A stretch of 13,213 nt of DNA from CAZFHL01 sp964519145 (GTDB lineage Bacteria > Patescibacteriota > Minisyncoccia > Phycocordibacterales > WO2-35-19): positions 1 through 13,213 of the forward strand of contig CAZFHL010000014.1 of the NCBI GenBank assembly GCA_964519145.1, written 5' to 3'. The notes under the pieces were generated by a model. The model did no database searches, was not told where the DNA came from, and saw only the letters and a list, made by a program, of their open reading frames with translations. Positions 6,216 to 11,963 of the stretch are shown in pieces (within the stretch, counting starts at the first letter, position 1; the number at the start of each line of letters is the position of its first letter). Both the position numbers and the translations under genes were made by a program.

Positions 6216-6350
6216 TATCTTTTAAAAGTCGTCGCAAGTGTAGTTTTTGATAGACTTGCGCAAGTCTGACTGAGACGAGCATAGCAAAAAATCAGCAGAT
6301 TTTTATGTGTGTCTAGCAAACACTACACTAAGAAAGAATTTTGAAAGAAC
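6216..6350. repeat. Nested-palindrome repeat element, copy 2
   Basis: The second 135-bp copy of the element at 1-135, in the same orientation and without indels. It differs at about nine sites. Several differences fall in the arms: the inner right arm has two mismatches to its left partner, and the outer arms no longer pair fully. The 14-nt palindrome (6253-6266) and the AAAAATC-agca-GATTTTT hairpin are unchanged. The arm mismatches suggest an older, decaying copy, while copy 1 is perfectly symmetric. Confidence 0.85.
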
Positions 6351-6363
6351 TTAAATATTAGAA

Positions 6364-6393
6364 GACCCCCAAAGAAGGTCTTCTTTGGGGGTC
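6364..6393 (-). terminator. Terminator of the 108-aa gene
   Basis: A perfect 13-bp stem GACCCCCAAAGAA (6364-6376) with its complement (6381-6393) and loop GGTC, 7 bp past the stop at 6401. TTCTAATATTT follows on the minus strand. Confidence 0.85.
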
Positions 6394-6400
6394 TCGGTGG

Positions 6401-6727
6401 TTAGAGCAGTAGTGTCCAATCCTCACCGTGGGTGTATTTCTCTCCTCCTTCCCAATCGGTCGGATGGGCACACTCTCCGAACTCTCTCTTCTTGACAAGG
6501 CGCACCATCATTGGTGAGCCGTCAATGTGCCTCTCTCTTCCGTAACCTGGTGTTTCTGTGTACACCAGGGAATGCCCTTTGTACAGGAAGAAACATCTTC
6601 CTCCTATGCGGACGCCGAGTTCTGCCGAGCTGTTTACGACCCACTCGACTTCTTCTTTTGTGAGGTTAAACCCCACTACTCGGCGAACCAACTTCATCAG
6701 TCGGTTAAAAAAATTACCTGATTCCAT
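6401..6727 (-). CDS. Hypothetical protein, 108 aa
   Basis: A 108-aa basic, soluble protein of unknown family. The ATG at 6727 is chosen because AAGGAGA (6731-6737) is 3 nt upstream; the frame extends to 6814, but those codons run through the promoter. The N-terminus is helical and basic (FFNRLMKLVRRVVGF, 6-20). Next come a segment TKEEVEWVVNSSAELG, a strand-rich part RIGGRCFFLYKGHSLVY, and a polar Gly/Trp/His-rich tail (ECAHPTDWEGGEKYTHGEDW). The codons look more GC-rich than in the AT-rich neighbours, which may mean a different origin. It stands alone between its own promoter and terminator. Confidence 0.65.
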   Translation of the reverse strand: MESGNFFNRLMKLVRRVVGFNLTKEEVEWVVNSSAELGVRIGGRCFFLYKGHSLVYTETPGYGRERHIDGSPMMVRLVKKREFGECAHPTDWEGGEKYTHGEDWTLLL

Positions 6728-6748
6728 GTTTCTCCTTATGGGATTTCT

Positions 6749-6773
6749 AGTCTGTTCCATTTTTGAACAGACT
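6749..6773 (-). promoter_or_regulatory. Inverted repeat in the 5' leader of the 108-aa gene
   Basis: Arms AGTCTGTTC (6749-6757) and GAACAGACT (6765-6773) with a 7-nt spacer, lying just after the predicted transcript start of the minus-strand gene. It could be a repressor site or a leader hairpin. On the plus strand a TTTT follows, but no plus-strand gene ends here. Confidence 0.5.
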
Positions 6774-6785
6774 TTTCTATGTAAA

Positions 6786-6814
6786 ATAGTAGCATATTTT
6801 ATATTTTCTGTCAA
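6786..6814 (-). promoter_or_regulatory. Promoter of the 108-aa gene
   Basis: On the minus strand TTGACA (6809-6814), a 17-bp spacer and TACTAT (6786-6791). The predicted start is near 6779. Confidence 0.65.
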
Positions 6815-6882
6815 CTATTTATTTTAAAATCATTAACTAATAACACCTTTTAAATATTCAATAAAATACTGCTCATTTGGTA

Positions 6883-6911
6883 TTGCAATTTTTTAAAAAT
6901 AGTATTAAATA
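6883..6911 (+). promoter_or_regulatory. Likely promoter of the histidine phosphatase gene
   Basis: TTGCAA (6883-6888), a 17-bp spacer and TAAATA (6906-6911), 33 bp before the ATG at 6944. Both boxes are imperfect. Confidence 0.45.
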
Positions 6912-6943
6912 TAAATGGATAAAGGTGAAGGGATGGAACAAAT

Positions 6944-7561
6944 ATGCTCAAAATATATATAGCCAGACATAGTCAAAATGAGGACAATGCCAACGGAATC
7001 TTAAATGGTCACCGAGATCTTCCGCTTACTGAAATCGGAAGAGGACAAGCCAAAGAGCTTGCTATTTTAATACAATCGGAAAATCTCACTTTTGACGCTG
7101 TTTATTCATCACCACTCTGTAGAGCTTTTGAAACAGCCGAAATTGTAACAAAGGAACTTGGGCTTCCAAAACCAGAAATCATCTCAGATCTTATCGAAAG
7201 AAATTTTGGTGTGATGACCGGAAAACCAATCAAAGATATTGAAGCTTTATGTGGCAGAGATATCATAAAAACTTCTACTATTACTTACTTCCTCTCGCCC
7301 GAAGGAGCAGAAACTTTTCCTGACCTAGTTGAGAGAGCAAAAACAATACTTGCTTATATTTACAGTAAACATTTTGATGGTTCAATTCTTCTTGTAACAC
7401 ATGGAGATATTGGTAAAATGCTCTATGTTGCTTACTACGGATTTGATTGGAAAGAGTGTCTTACCATGTTCCATTTCGGTAATTCAGAACTCTTATTACT
7501 TTCTCCTGATTCTAAACTAGAAGATGCCCACGTCATCCGGATTGAACAGCATAACCATTAG
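6944..7561 (+). CDS. Histidine phosphatase family protein (phosphoglycerate-mutase-like)
   Basis: A 205-aa cytoplasmic enzyme of the histidine phosphatase superfamily, branch 1, which removes phosphate from small molecules or proteins through a phospho-His. The N-terminal RHS (R8-H9, usually RHG) supplies the nucleophile His. NGHRDLPLTEIGRGQA (21-36) is the classical second block. YSSPLCRAFETAE (54-66) carries the second Arg (R60), LIERNFG (84-89) the acid Glu (E85), and VTHGD (151-155) the second catalytic His (H153). All catalytic residues are present. The length fits the family. The substrate cannot be told; cobalamin phosphatase, phosphoglycerate mutase and broad-range phosphatases share these motifs. 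AAGGG lies about 11 nt upstream of the ATG. It is apparently a single-gene unit. Confidence 0.9.
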   Translation: MLKIYIARHSQNEDNANGILNGHRDLPLTEIGRGQAKELAILIQSENLTFDAVYSSPLCRAFETAEIVTKELGLPKPEIISDLIERNFGVMTGKPIKDIEALCGRDIIKTSTITYFLSPEGAETFPDLVERAKTILAYIYSKHFDGSILLVTHGDIGKMLYVAYYGFDWKECLTMFHFGNSELLLLSPDSKLEDAHVIRIEQHNH

Positions 7562-7681
7562 ATTCAAATTTATTTTTCAAAAGCCTTTTTGTATAGTAAA
7601 AGCCTTTTATTTATTTTCAGTTAAATTTTATAATTCATAATTTAAAAATTATTTTTAAATAAATTTTTTATAAATCAAAAT
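7562..7681. other. AT-rich spacer without a gene
   Basis: The 120 bp after the phosphatase gene are strongly AT-rich. The only structure I see is a direct repeat of AAAAGCCTTTT (about 7578 and 7602), each copy a minimal AAAAG/CTTTT hairpin before a T-rich stretch. This may act as a weak terminator for the phosphatase gene. Confidence 0.4.
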
Positions 7682-7713
7682 CCGCGCGACAACACATTTG
7701 TGTTGTCGCGCGG
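7682..7713 (-). terminator. Strong GC-rich hairpin terminator
   Basis: A perfect 15-bp inverted repeat (7682-7696 with 7699-7713) starting CCGCGCGAC. On the minus strand it is followed by ATTTTGATTT; on the plus strand by TCATGTTTTA. It lies 7 bp beyond the end of a minus-strand reading frame at 7721 and probably works in both directions, insulating the redox locus from the phosphatase gene. Confidence 0.75.
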
Positions 7714-7720
7714 TCATGTT

Positions 7721-7789
7721 TTATGCAGGTACCCCAAAACTATCTAGCATAGTTTTACTAATTTGATTTCCATTTTCTAGGTCAATCAT
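7721..7789 (-). pseudogene. Possible C-terminal gene remnant or tiny ORF
   Basis: A minus-strand frame reads MIDLENGNQISKTMLDSFGVPA before a stop placed 7 bp from the strong hairpin at 7682-7713. The frame continues upstream without an ATG into the promoter of the XRE regulator, so any longer gene has lost its 5' end. The protein-like residue pattern and the terminator directly after the stop suggest the tail of a former gene. It could equally be chance coding. Confidence 0.2.
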
Positions 7790-7842
7790 CTTGACTTTTC
7801 TTCTTAGTGCTAGTCCGATGAGACTGAGATGGCTAAGTATAA

Positions 7843-7882
7843 GTAAAGACAACTTTACATTAAACCTTTTAGAATATATAAT
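7843..7882 (+). promoter_or_regulatory. Promoter and operator of the XRE regulator gene
   Basis: The operator GTAAAG-ACAA-CTTTAC (7843-7858) overlaps the -35 box TTTACA (7854-7859). A 17-bp spacer leads to a perfect TATAAT (7877-7882). The transcript start near 7889 leaves only about 10 nt before the ATG at 7899. The same operator in the same position relative to the -35 occurs at 8500-8515, so autoregulation by the encoded protein is likely. Confidence 0.8.
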
Positions 7883-7898
7883 CACAATAACTAAAAGT

Positions 7899-8111
7899 AT
7901 GAAAGAATGTATTAAAAATGAAGTGAGCAAGTTTCGCGTGGAAAACGGTGTAACCCAAGAGGATTTGGCAACAAAGGTGAATGTCAGTCGTCAAACCATC
8001 ATTGCTCTTGAAAAAGGCAATTACACGCCGTCAATTTTACTAGCCCTTAAGATCGCTGGGTTTTTTTCGATGCCCGTCGAGAAAATATTCAAAATTGCAT
8101 ATGAAAAATAA
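7899..8111 (+). CDS. XRE-family (Cro/CI-type HTH) transcriptional regulator
   Basis: A 70-aa single-domain DNA-binding protein. The helix-turn-helix is complete: TQEDLATKVNVSRQTI (19-34), followed by ALEKGNYTPSILLALKIAGFFSMPVEKIF, the typical SxxTIxxxExGxxxPSxxLALKIA pattern of short XRE repressors that often pair with a membrane-protein gene. The ATG at 7899 is chosen because it begins the domain and lies just after the promoter; frame extension upstream runs through the promoter. No clear ribosome site is present in the roughly 10-nt leader, so it may be translated as a near-leaderless message. It overlaps the next gene by 11 nt. It probably represses itself and the thioredoxin/Msr genes through the shared GTAAAG-N4-CTTTAC operator. 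Confidence 0.9.
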   Translation: MKECIKNEVSKFRVENGVTQEDLATKVNVSRQTIIALEKGNYTPSILLALKIAGFFSMPVEKIFKIAYEK

Positions 8112-8463
8112 TATAAAAGAAACTATTGTCACCCTAGGTCTTATTGTTATAGCGGTATTGCTTTTAAACCCATTCCATTTCTGGATGCCGGATATGATGG
8201 TGATGAGTATGCTTGCTATTTCATTGGTCCTTTTTGCAATATTTGCAAGTTTTATTCTTCGTGAAAAATCTATTGACGAAAGAGATGACCAGCATCGAAC
8301 ACTCGCAGGGCGTAACGCATTTCTTGCAGGGTCCGCAACACTTATCTTCGGCATTATCGTACAAGGATACTCGCATGGAGTAGATGAATGGCTTGTGGTG
8401 TCACTTATTGTGATGGTGGTAGCAAAAATTGGCACACGAATCTGGAGCGATAGAAATCTGTAA
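8101..8463 (+). CDS. Four-helix membrane protein paired with XRE regulator (DUF2178-like)
   Basis: A 120-aa integral membrane protein with four predicted helices (about 9-23, 31-53, 73-89, 95-113). A cytoplasm-facing loop between helices 2 and 3 carries EKSIDERDDQHRTLAGR (55-71). The DER...HR...AGR signature and the location right behind a short XRE gene resemble the DUF2178-type membrane proteins that accompany such regulators; the family name is from memory. The ATG at 8101 lies inside the end of the XRE gene (11-nt overlap), so the two are translationally coupled. A TTG two codons upstream is possible. It may sense a membrane or redox signal and control the regulator, which is inference. 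The function of the family is not established. Confidence 0.75.
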   Translation: MKNNIKETIVTLGLIVIAVLLLNPFHFWMPDMMVMSMLAISLVLFAIFASFILREKSIDERDDQHRTLAGRNAFLAGSATLIFGIIVQGYSHGVDEWLVVSLIVMVVAKIGTRIWSDRNL

Positions 8464-8494
8464 TTTTTGCATTATCAAAAAGTTGTCCACTTAA

Positions 8495-8539
8495 ACCATG
8501 TAAAGTATACTTTACATGGTGTTTTGTATTTTATATACT
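8495..8539 (+). promoter_or_regulatory. Promoter and operator of the thioredoxin/Msr operon
   Basis: A perfect 26-bp palindrome (8495-8520) contains GTAAAG-TATA-CTTTAC (8500-8515). Its right half overlaps the -35 TTTACA (8511-8516), followed by a 17-bp spacer and TATACT (8534-8539). The layout is superimposable on that at 7843-7882. The palindrome may also help end the regulator transcript. The predicted start is near 8546, giving a leader of about 37 nt without an obvious ribosome site. Confidence 0.85.
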
Positions 8540-8582
8540 TACAGGTATTAGAAATTAACAGGTAACATAATTTACAAATCAC

Positions 8583-9137
8583 ATGAATAAAAACACAGGA
8601 ATTATTGTCGGGGTCATAGCACTAGTAGTTATTGTAGGCGGTGTATATGCATCAATGAATAATAAAGATGATGCGATGATGGCAAAAGAGAAAATGGAAC
8701 AGCAAGCCATGGAGGATGCAAAGATTGTTGAAGAAAAAGCAATGATAAAGGATGATTCTACAAATGTTGGCAGTATGATGAAAAAAGAAGAGACAAGCAT
8801 GATAGACAAAGACGACACTATGATGAAAGCTGGTTCTTATGAAGCATATAGTGCCGACAAACTTGCACGAGCAGAGATGGGCGATGTCGTGCTCTTCTTC
8901 CACGCTTCATGGTGTCCATCATGTCGTGGACTTAACGGAAGTATTGAAAGTAATCTCAAATCTATCCCAGAAGGTGTGACTATCTTAAAGACTGACTACG
9001 ATAAAGAAACCGAACTCAAGAAAAAATACGGAGTGACATATCAGCACACATTAGTGCAGGTTGATAAGAATGGAAACATGATCAAAAAATGGAGTGGTGG
9101 TGGAAGTCTAGATAATCTTCTGTCACAAATACAATAA
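8583..9137 (+). CDS. Membrane-anchored thioredoxin-like protein with Met-rich stalk
   Basis: A 184-aa extracytoplasmic thiol-disulfide protein. Residues 6-23 are an uncleaved-looking signal anchor (GIIVGVIALVVIVGGVYA). Residues 25-82 form a charged, low-complexity stalk with 11 Met and many Lys, Asp and Glu. Residues about 85-184 are a thioredoxin fold: VVLFFHASWCPSCRGL with the active site C111-P-S-C114, then ILKTDYDKETELKKKYGVTYQHTLVQVDKNG. The usual cis-Pro before the TLVQVD strand is replaced by His (YQHTLV). The two active-site Cys are the only Cys. It is followed 1 nt later by the CcdA-MsrAB fusion, so it most likely passes electrons from the CcdA part to the Msr domains outside the membrane, like the thioredoxin domain of Neisseria PilB. 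Confidence 0.9.
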   Translation: MNKNTGIIVGVIALVVIVGGVYASMNNKDDAMMAKEKMEQQAMEDAKIVEEKAMIKDDSTNVGSMMKKEETSMIDKDDTMMKAGSYEAYSADKLARAEMGDVVLFFHASWCPSCRGLNGSIESNLKSIPEGVTILKTDYDKETELKKKYGVTYQHTLVQVDKNGNMIKKWSGGGSLDNLLSQIQ

Positions 9138-9138
9138 T

Positions 9139-10944
9139 ATGGTCTTTTTCCTCATAGCAATCTTCGCAGGAGTATTTACGGTCGTAGCACCTTGCATATT
9201 GCCCTTGTTGCCGATTGTTATCGGGGCATCGGAGGTAGGTGAAAAGAGAATATCAAGACGGGCAATTACGGTGATCGGATCACTCTCGGTATCCGTAATC
9301 ATCTTCACACTTCTTCTCAAAACTACGACCCTATTTATATCCATTCCTCAGATATTTTGGAGTAGTTTTTCAGGGGTGATCATTATTTTGGTTGGTTTGG
9401 CGATTGCATATCCTTCACTTTGGACACAGGTTCCGTTTGTAAACAAGCTAAGTATATTGAGCAATAAGGCAGTCGGAGCTGGTTACCAAAAGAAAAACTA
9501 CAAGGGAGATATGCTTATAGGTCTTGCTCTTGGTCCTGTGTTTACGACCTGCTCCCCGACATACTTGTTCATTATTGCAACTACACTACCCGCAAGCTTC
9601 TTTGTTGGATTCGTATACCTACTTGGATTCACATTCGGTCTCGTCCTAGCTCTACTTCTCATTGCTTACTTTGAACAAAGAATTGTAAATAAAGTAAGTG
9701 AGCATATTCAAGCGACAGGCAAAATAAAACAAATATTTGGGGTCCTCATTGTAATTGTTGGTATTCTTATCCTTACAGGATATGACAAAAAATTAGAGAC
9801 ATTTATTCTCGACTCAGGATACGGAGCAACCATACAACTTGAAGATTCATTGATAGAAAAGTTTGCACCAAAGAAGATGAACAAAGAATTTTCAATGGAA
9901 AAAAGCATCATGAGTCCTGAAGATTACCAAACAATCACTTTAGCTGGCGGATGTTTCTGGTGTACAGAAGCGTATTTCCAAGAACATCCAGGAGTGATAG
10001 ATGCGGTTTCTGGTTATGCGGGTGGAAGTGAACAAGATGCTTCGTACCTCGAAGTTTCAAAGGGTACGACCAAACATCGGGAAGCTGTGCAAATAACCTA
10101 CGATCCTAAAGTTATCTCAACCGAAAAAATACTGGACATATATTGGTCACACATTGACCCGACAGATATTCTCGGCCAGTTTGCTGACAAAGGATTCCAA
10201 TACACTACCGCAATTTACTACCACAATGATGCACAAAAAGAAGTTGTTATCGATTCAAAAAAGCGTTTGGAGCAAAGCGGTCTTTTTAGTAAACCCATAG
10301 CAACCGAAGTATTATCGTTTGCGAATTTCTTTAAGGCAGAAGAATATCATCAGGACTATTACAAAAAATCTTCGGGTCATTATGAGCGATATAAAAAAGG
10401 ATCAGGGAGGGCTGGTTTTGTGGAAGAGACATGGGCAAAAGATGCGGCGATTAAATTTCTAGAAAATGAACAAACAATTTCTATGAAGAAAAGTATAAAA
10501 ACAGATTACGATTATACTGACAAAGAGATAGCTGAGATGCTAAAGAAACTTGATCCTCTTGCGTACCATGTCGTGGCGGAAAACGGCACAGAATCTCCAT
10601 TCAACAACAAATATTGGGATAACAAAGCAGAAGGGATTTATGTTGATATTGTGACGAAAAAGCCACTTTTTTCTAGTACACATAAGTATGATTCTGGTAC
10701 CGGTTGGCCAAGTTTTTGGAGAACTATTGATGATGATTCTGTAACACTTCATGTAGACAATTCACTGTCGACAACTCGAACTGAAGTGCGAAGCGATGCT
10801 GGCCATGTGGGACATCTATTTAATGATGGTCCTGTTGAAGAAGGTGGTCGCAGATTTTGCACTAACTCAGCCTCACTCTTATTTGTGTCGAAAGAAGAGA
10901 TGAAAAGACAGGGGTATGAAAAATATTTATACTTATTTAATTAA
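9139..10944 (+). CDS. CcdA-MsrA-MsrB trifunctional membrane fusion protein
   Basis: A 601-aa fusion. Residues 1-215 are a six-helix CcdA/DsbD-type electron transporter with its two redox Cys, C19 in APCILPLLP and C138 in TTCSPTY. Residues about 262-425 are MsrA (reduces Met-S-sulfoxide), with GCFWC giving C272 and C275 and the conserved EEYHQDYY. Residues about 455-600 are MsrB (reduces Met-R-sulfoxide), with TGWPSF (521-526), RTEVRSDAGHVGHLF and catalytic C574 in RRFCTNSASL. The MsrB part lacks both the zinc CxxC pairs and the resolving Cys of CGWPSF. These five Cys are the only ones in the protein. Basic residues between helices 1 and 2 (EKRISRR) and before helix 6 put N- and C-termini outside, so the Msr domains face the extracytoplasmic side. 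It starts 1 nt after the thioredoxin gene. Confidence 0.92.
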   Translation: MVFFLIAIFAGVFTVVAPCILPLLPIVIGASEVGEKRISRRAITVIGSLSVSVIIFTLLLKTTTLFISIPQIFWSSFSGVIIILVGLAIAYPSLWTQVPFVNKLSILSNKAVGAGYQKKNYKGDMLIGLALGPVFTTCSPTYLFIIATTLPASFFVGFVYLLGFTFGLVLALLLIAYFEQRIVNKVSEHIQATGKIKQIFGVLIVIVGILILTGYDKKLETFILDSGYGATIQLEDSLIEKFAPKKMNKEFSMEKSIMSPEDYQTITLAGGCFWCTEAYFQEHPGVIDAVSGYAGGSEQDASYLEVSKGTTKHREAVQITYDPKVISTEKILDIYWSHIDPTDILGQFADKGFQYTTAIYYHNDAQKEVVIDSKKRLEQSGLFSKPIATEVLSFANFFKAEEYHQDYYKKSSGHYERYKKGSGRAGFVEETWAKDAAIKFLENEQTISMKKSIKTDYDYTDKEIAEMLKKLDPLAYHVVAENGTESPFNNKYWDNKAEGIYVDIVTKKPLFSSTHKYDSGTGWPSFWRTIDDDSVTLHVDNSLSTTRTEVRSDAGHVGHLFNDGPVEEGGRRFCTNSASLLFVSKEEMKRQGYEKYLYLFN

Positions 10945-10948
10945 AAAT

Positions 10949-11314
10949 ATGAACAAACTAAACGAAGAAGAAAAAAGAGTAATTATAGATAAAGGTACTG
11001 AAACCCGATTCAAGGGTGAGTTCGTAAATAATAAGGAAAATGGAATATATGTGTGCAGACAATGTGACGCTCCACTTTATGATTCTCATAGCAAGTTTGA
11101 ATCTACATGTGGTTGGCCTAGTTTTGATGAAGAAATACCAGGCGCAATCCATAAAAGTATTGACAGTGATGGTATGCGCACAGAAATAATGTGCAAAAAT
11201 TGCAGAGGGCACCTAGGTCATGTATTTATCGGAGAAAGATTAACAGAAAAAAATATTCGTCATTGTGTAAATTCAATATCAATGAAGTTTATTCCTGGAA
11301 AATCAAATGAATAA
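10949..11314 (+). CDS. msrB: Peptide-methionine (R)-S-oxide reductase MsrB, zinc type
   Basis: A 121-aa cytoplasmic enzyme that reduces Met-R-sulfoxide in proteins, using thioredoxin. The ATG at 10949 is chosen because the protein then begins MNKLNEEEKRVIIDKGTE, the normal MsrB start; the frame opens at 10916 inside the previous gene. Zinc ligands are C36/C39 (YVCRQC) and C82/C85 (MCKNC). The resolving Cys is C54 in CGWPSF and the catalytic Cys is C106 in RHCVNS. GHLGHVF (87-93) is intact. No signal peptide is seen, so it works inside the cell, unlike the fused MsrB. It starts 4 nt after the fusion gene and overlaps msrA by 8 nt. No good ribosome site is visible, so coupled translation is likely. 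Confidence 0.93.
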   Translation: MNKLNEEEKRVIIDKGTETRFKGEFVNNKENGIYVCRQCDAPLYDSHSKFESTCGWPSFDEEIPGAIHKSIDSDGMRTEIMCKNCRGHLGHVFIGERLTEKNIRHCVNSISMKFIPGKSNE

Positions 11315-11795
11315 AAAAATTATACTGTCGGGAGGATGCTTCTGGGGACTTGAGGATTTAATAAGGACTCAGTTTGGCGTGATTGCCACAGAGGTTGGCT
11401 ATACAGGAGGGACAAATGAGTATCCAACATATGATAATCATCCAGGACATGCTGAGGCAGTGGAAATAGAATATGATCCATCGAAAACATCTTATAAAAA
11501 ACTTCTAGACTTTTTCTTTCAGATTCATAATCCCACTACCCTTAACCAGCAAGGAAACGATCGAGGAACATCATATCGCTCGGCAATTTTTTATGGAAAT
11601 GAATATGAAAAAAAGCAAGCACAGGATTTTATTGAAATTGTAAATAAATCAAAGCGATGGCAGTACCCTGTAGTAACAAAACTAGAGCCGCTCGGAGTAT
11701 TTTATACGGCAGAAGATTATCACCAAGACTACTTGCAAAAAAACAAGGGTGGGTATACTTGTCATGCAATATGGTTTGATAGTTATTTAAAATAG
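11307..11795 (+). CDS. msrA: Peptide-methionine (S)-S-oxide reductase MsrA
   Basis: A 162-aa cytoplasmic enzyme that reduces Met-S-sulfoxide in proteins and free Met sulfoxide. The N-terminus KKIILSGGCFWGLED carries the catalytic C11. GYTGGTNEYPTYDN and GHAEAVEIEYDP follow, then FFFQIHNPTTLNQQGNDRGTSYRSAIFY and AEDYHQDYL. C152 in GYTCHAIW near the C-terminus is the likely resolving Cys. The length is that of a minimal MsrA. The ATG at 11307 overlaps the end of msrB by 8 nt, so it is the last gene of the operon. With the stand-alone MsrB it covers both sulfoxide stereoisomers in the cytoplasm. Its Cys arrangement differs from the GCFWC type of the fused MsrA. Confidence 0.95.
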   Translation: MNKKIILSGGCFWGLEDLIRTQFGVIATEVGYTGGTNEYPTYDNHPGHAEAVEIEYDPSKTSYKKLLDFFFQIHNPTTLNQQGNDRGTSYRSAIFYGNEYEKKQAQDFIEIVNKSKRWQYPVVTKLEPLGVFYTAEDYHQDYLQKNKGGYTCHAIWFDSYLK

Positions 11796-11834
11796 TCTTA
11801 TATAAGACAAAACCCGAAAAATTGTGAGTTTTCG
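11795..11834 (+). other. Palindromes after msrA, possible weak terminator
   Basis: A 14-nt perfect palindrome GTCTTATATAAGAC (11795-11808) overlaps the last base of the msrA stop codon. A weak 6-bp hairpin CGAAAA (11815-11820) with TTTTCG (11829-11834) follows. Neither is a convincing intrinsic terminator; the rest of the spacer up to 11887 shows nothing recognisable. Confidence 0.3.
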
Positions 11835-11887
11835 TCACTTTAATACGGATTGAAAACTAGTTAATAGAAAGCTAAAACAGAGGTCCA

Positions 11888-11955
11888 TTCACTACTTTTT
11901 GCCTAAATTTAGTGAATTTGACACTATTGTTGATTTTGGTGAAATGTGCTAACAT
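11888..11955 (+). promoter_or_regulatory. Promoter region of the AbiE operon
   Basis: The best fit is TTGTTG (11928-11933), a 16-bp spacer and an extended -10 TGC-TAACAT (11947-11955). A TTGACA lies at 11918-11923 but is 26 bp from that -10. Upstream is an inverted repeat TTCACTA (11888-11894) and TAGTGAA (11910-11916). AbiEi antitoxins are known to bind inverted repeats in their own promoter, so this may be such a site. Confidence 0.45.
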
Positions 11956-11963
11956 TGTGACTA

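Noticed and set aside
6361..6383. Alternative hairpin GAAGACC/GGTCTTC inside the terminator, like an attenuator switch
   Set aside because: It arises from the repetitive sequence of the stronger 13-bp stem, and there is no leader peptide or regulated gene downstream.
1925..6400. Integron cassette array
   Set aside because: Genes face both ways with their own promoters, no integrase is present, and the terminator hairpins differ in sequence and do not resemble attC sites.
7721..7930. A 69-aa minus-strand frame with a hydrophobic start
   Set aside because: It opens with TTG inside the XRE gene and runs across that gene's promoter; only the last 22 codons could be a remnant, listed at low confidence.
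8579..8903. Minus-strand frames rich in Ser, Phe and His opposite the thioredoxin gene
   Set aside because: They are mirror images of the Met/Lys/Asp-rich stalk of the real gene and have no ribosome site.
10916..10949. Earlier start for the stand-alone MsrB
   Set aside because: The ATG at 10916 lies inside the fusion gene only 1 nt from AGGGG; the resulting extra residues do not fit the MsrB N-terminus.
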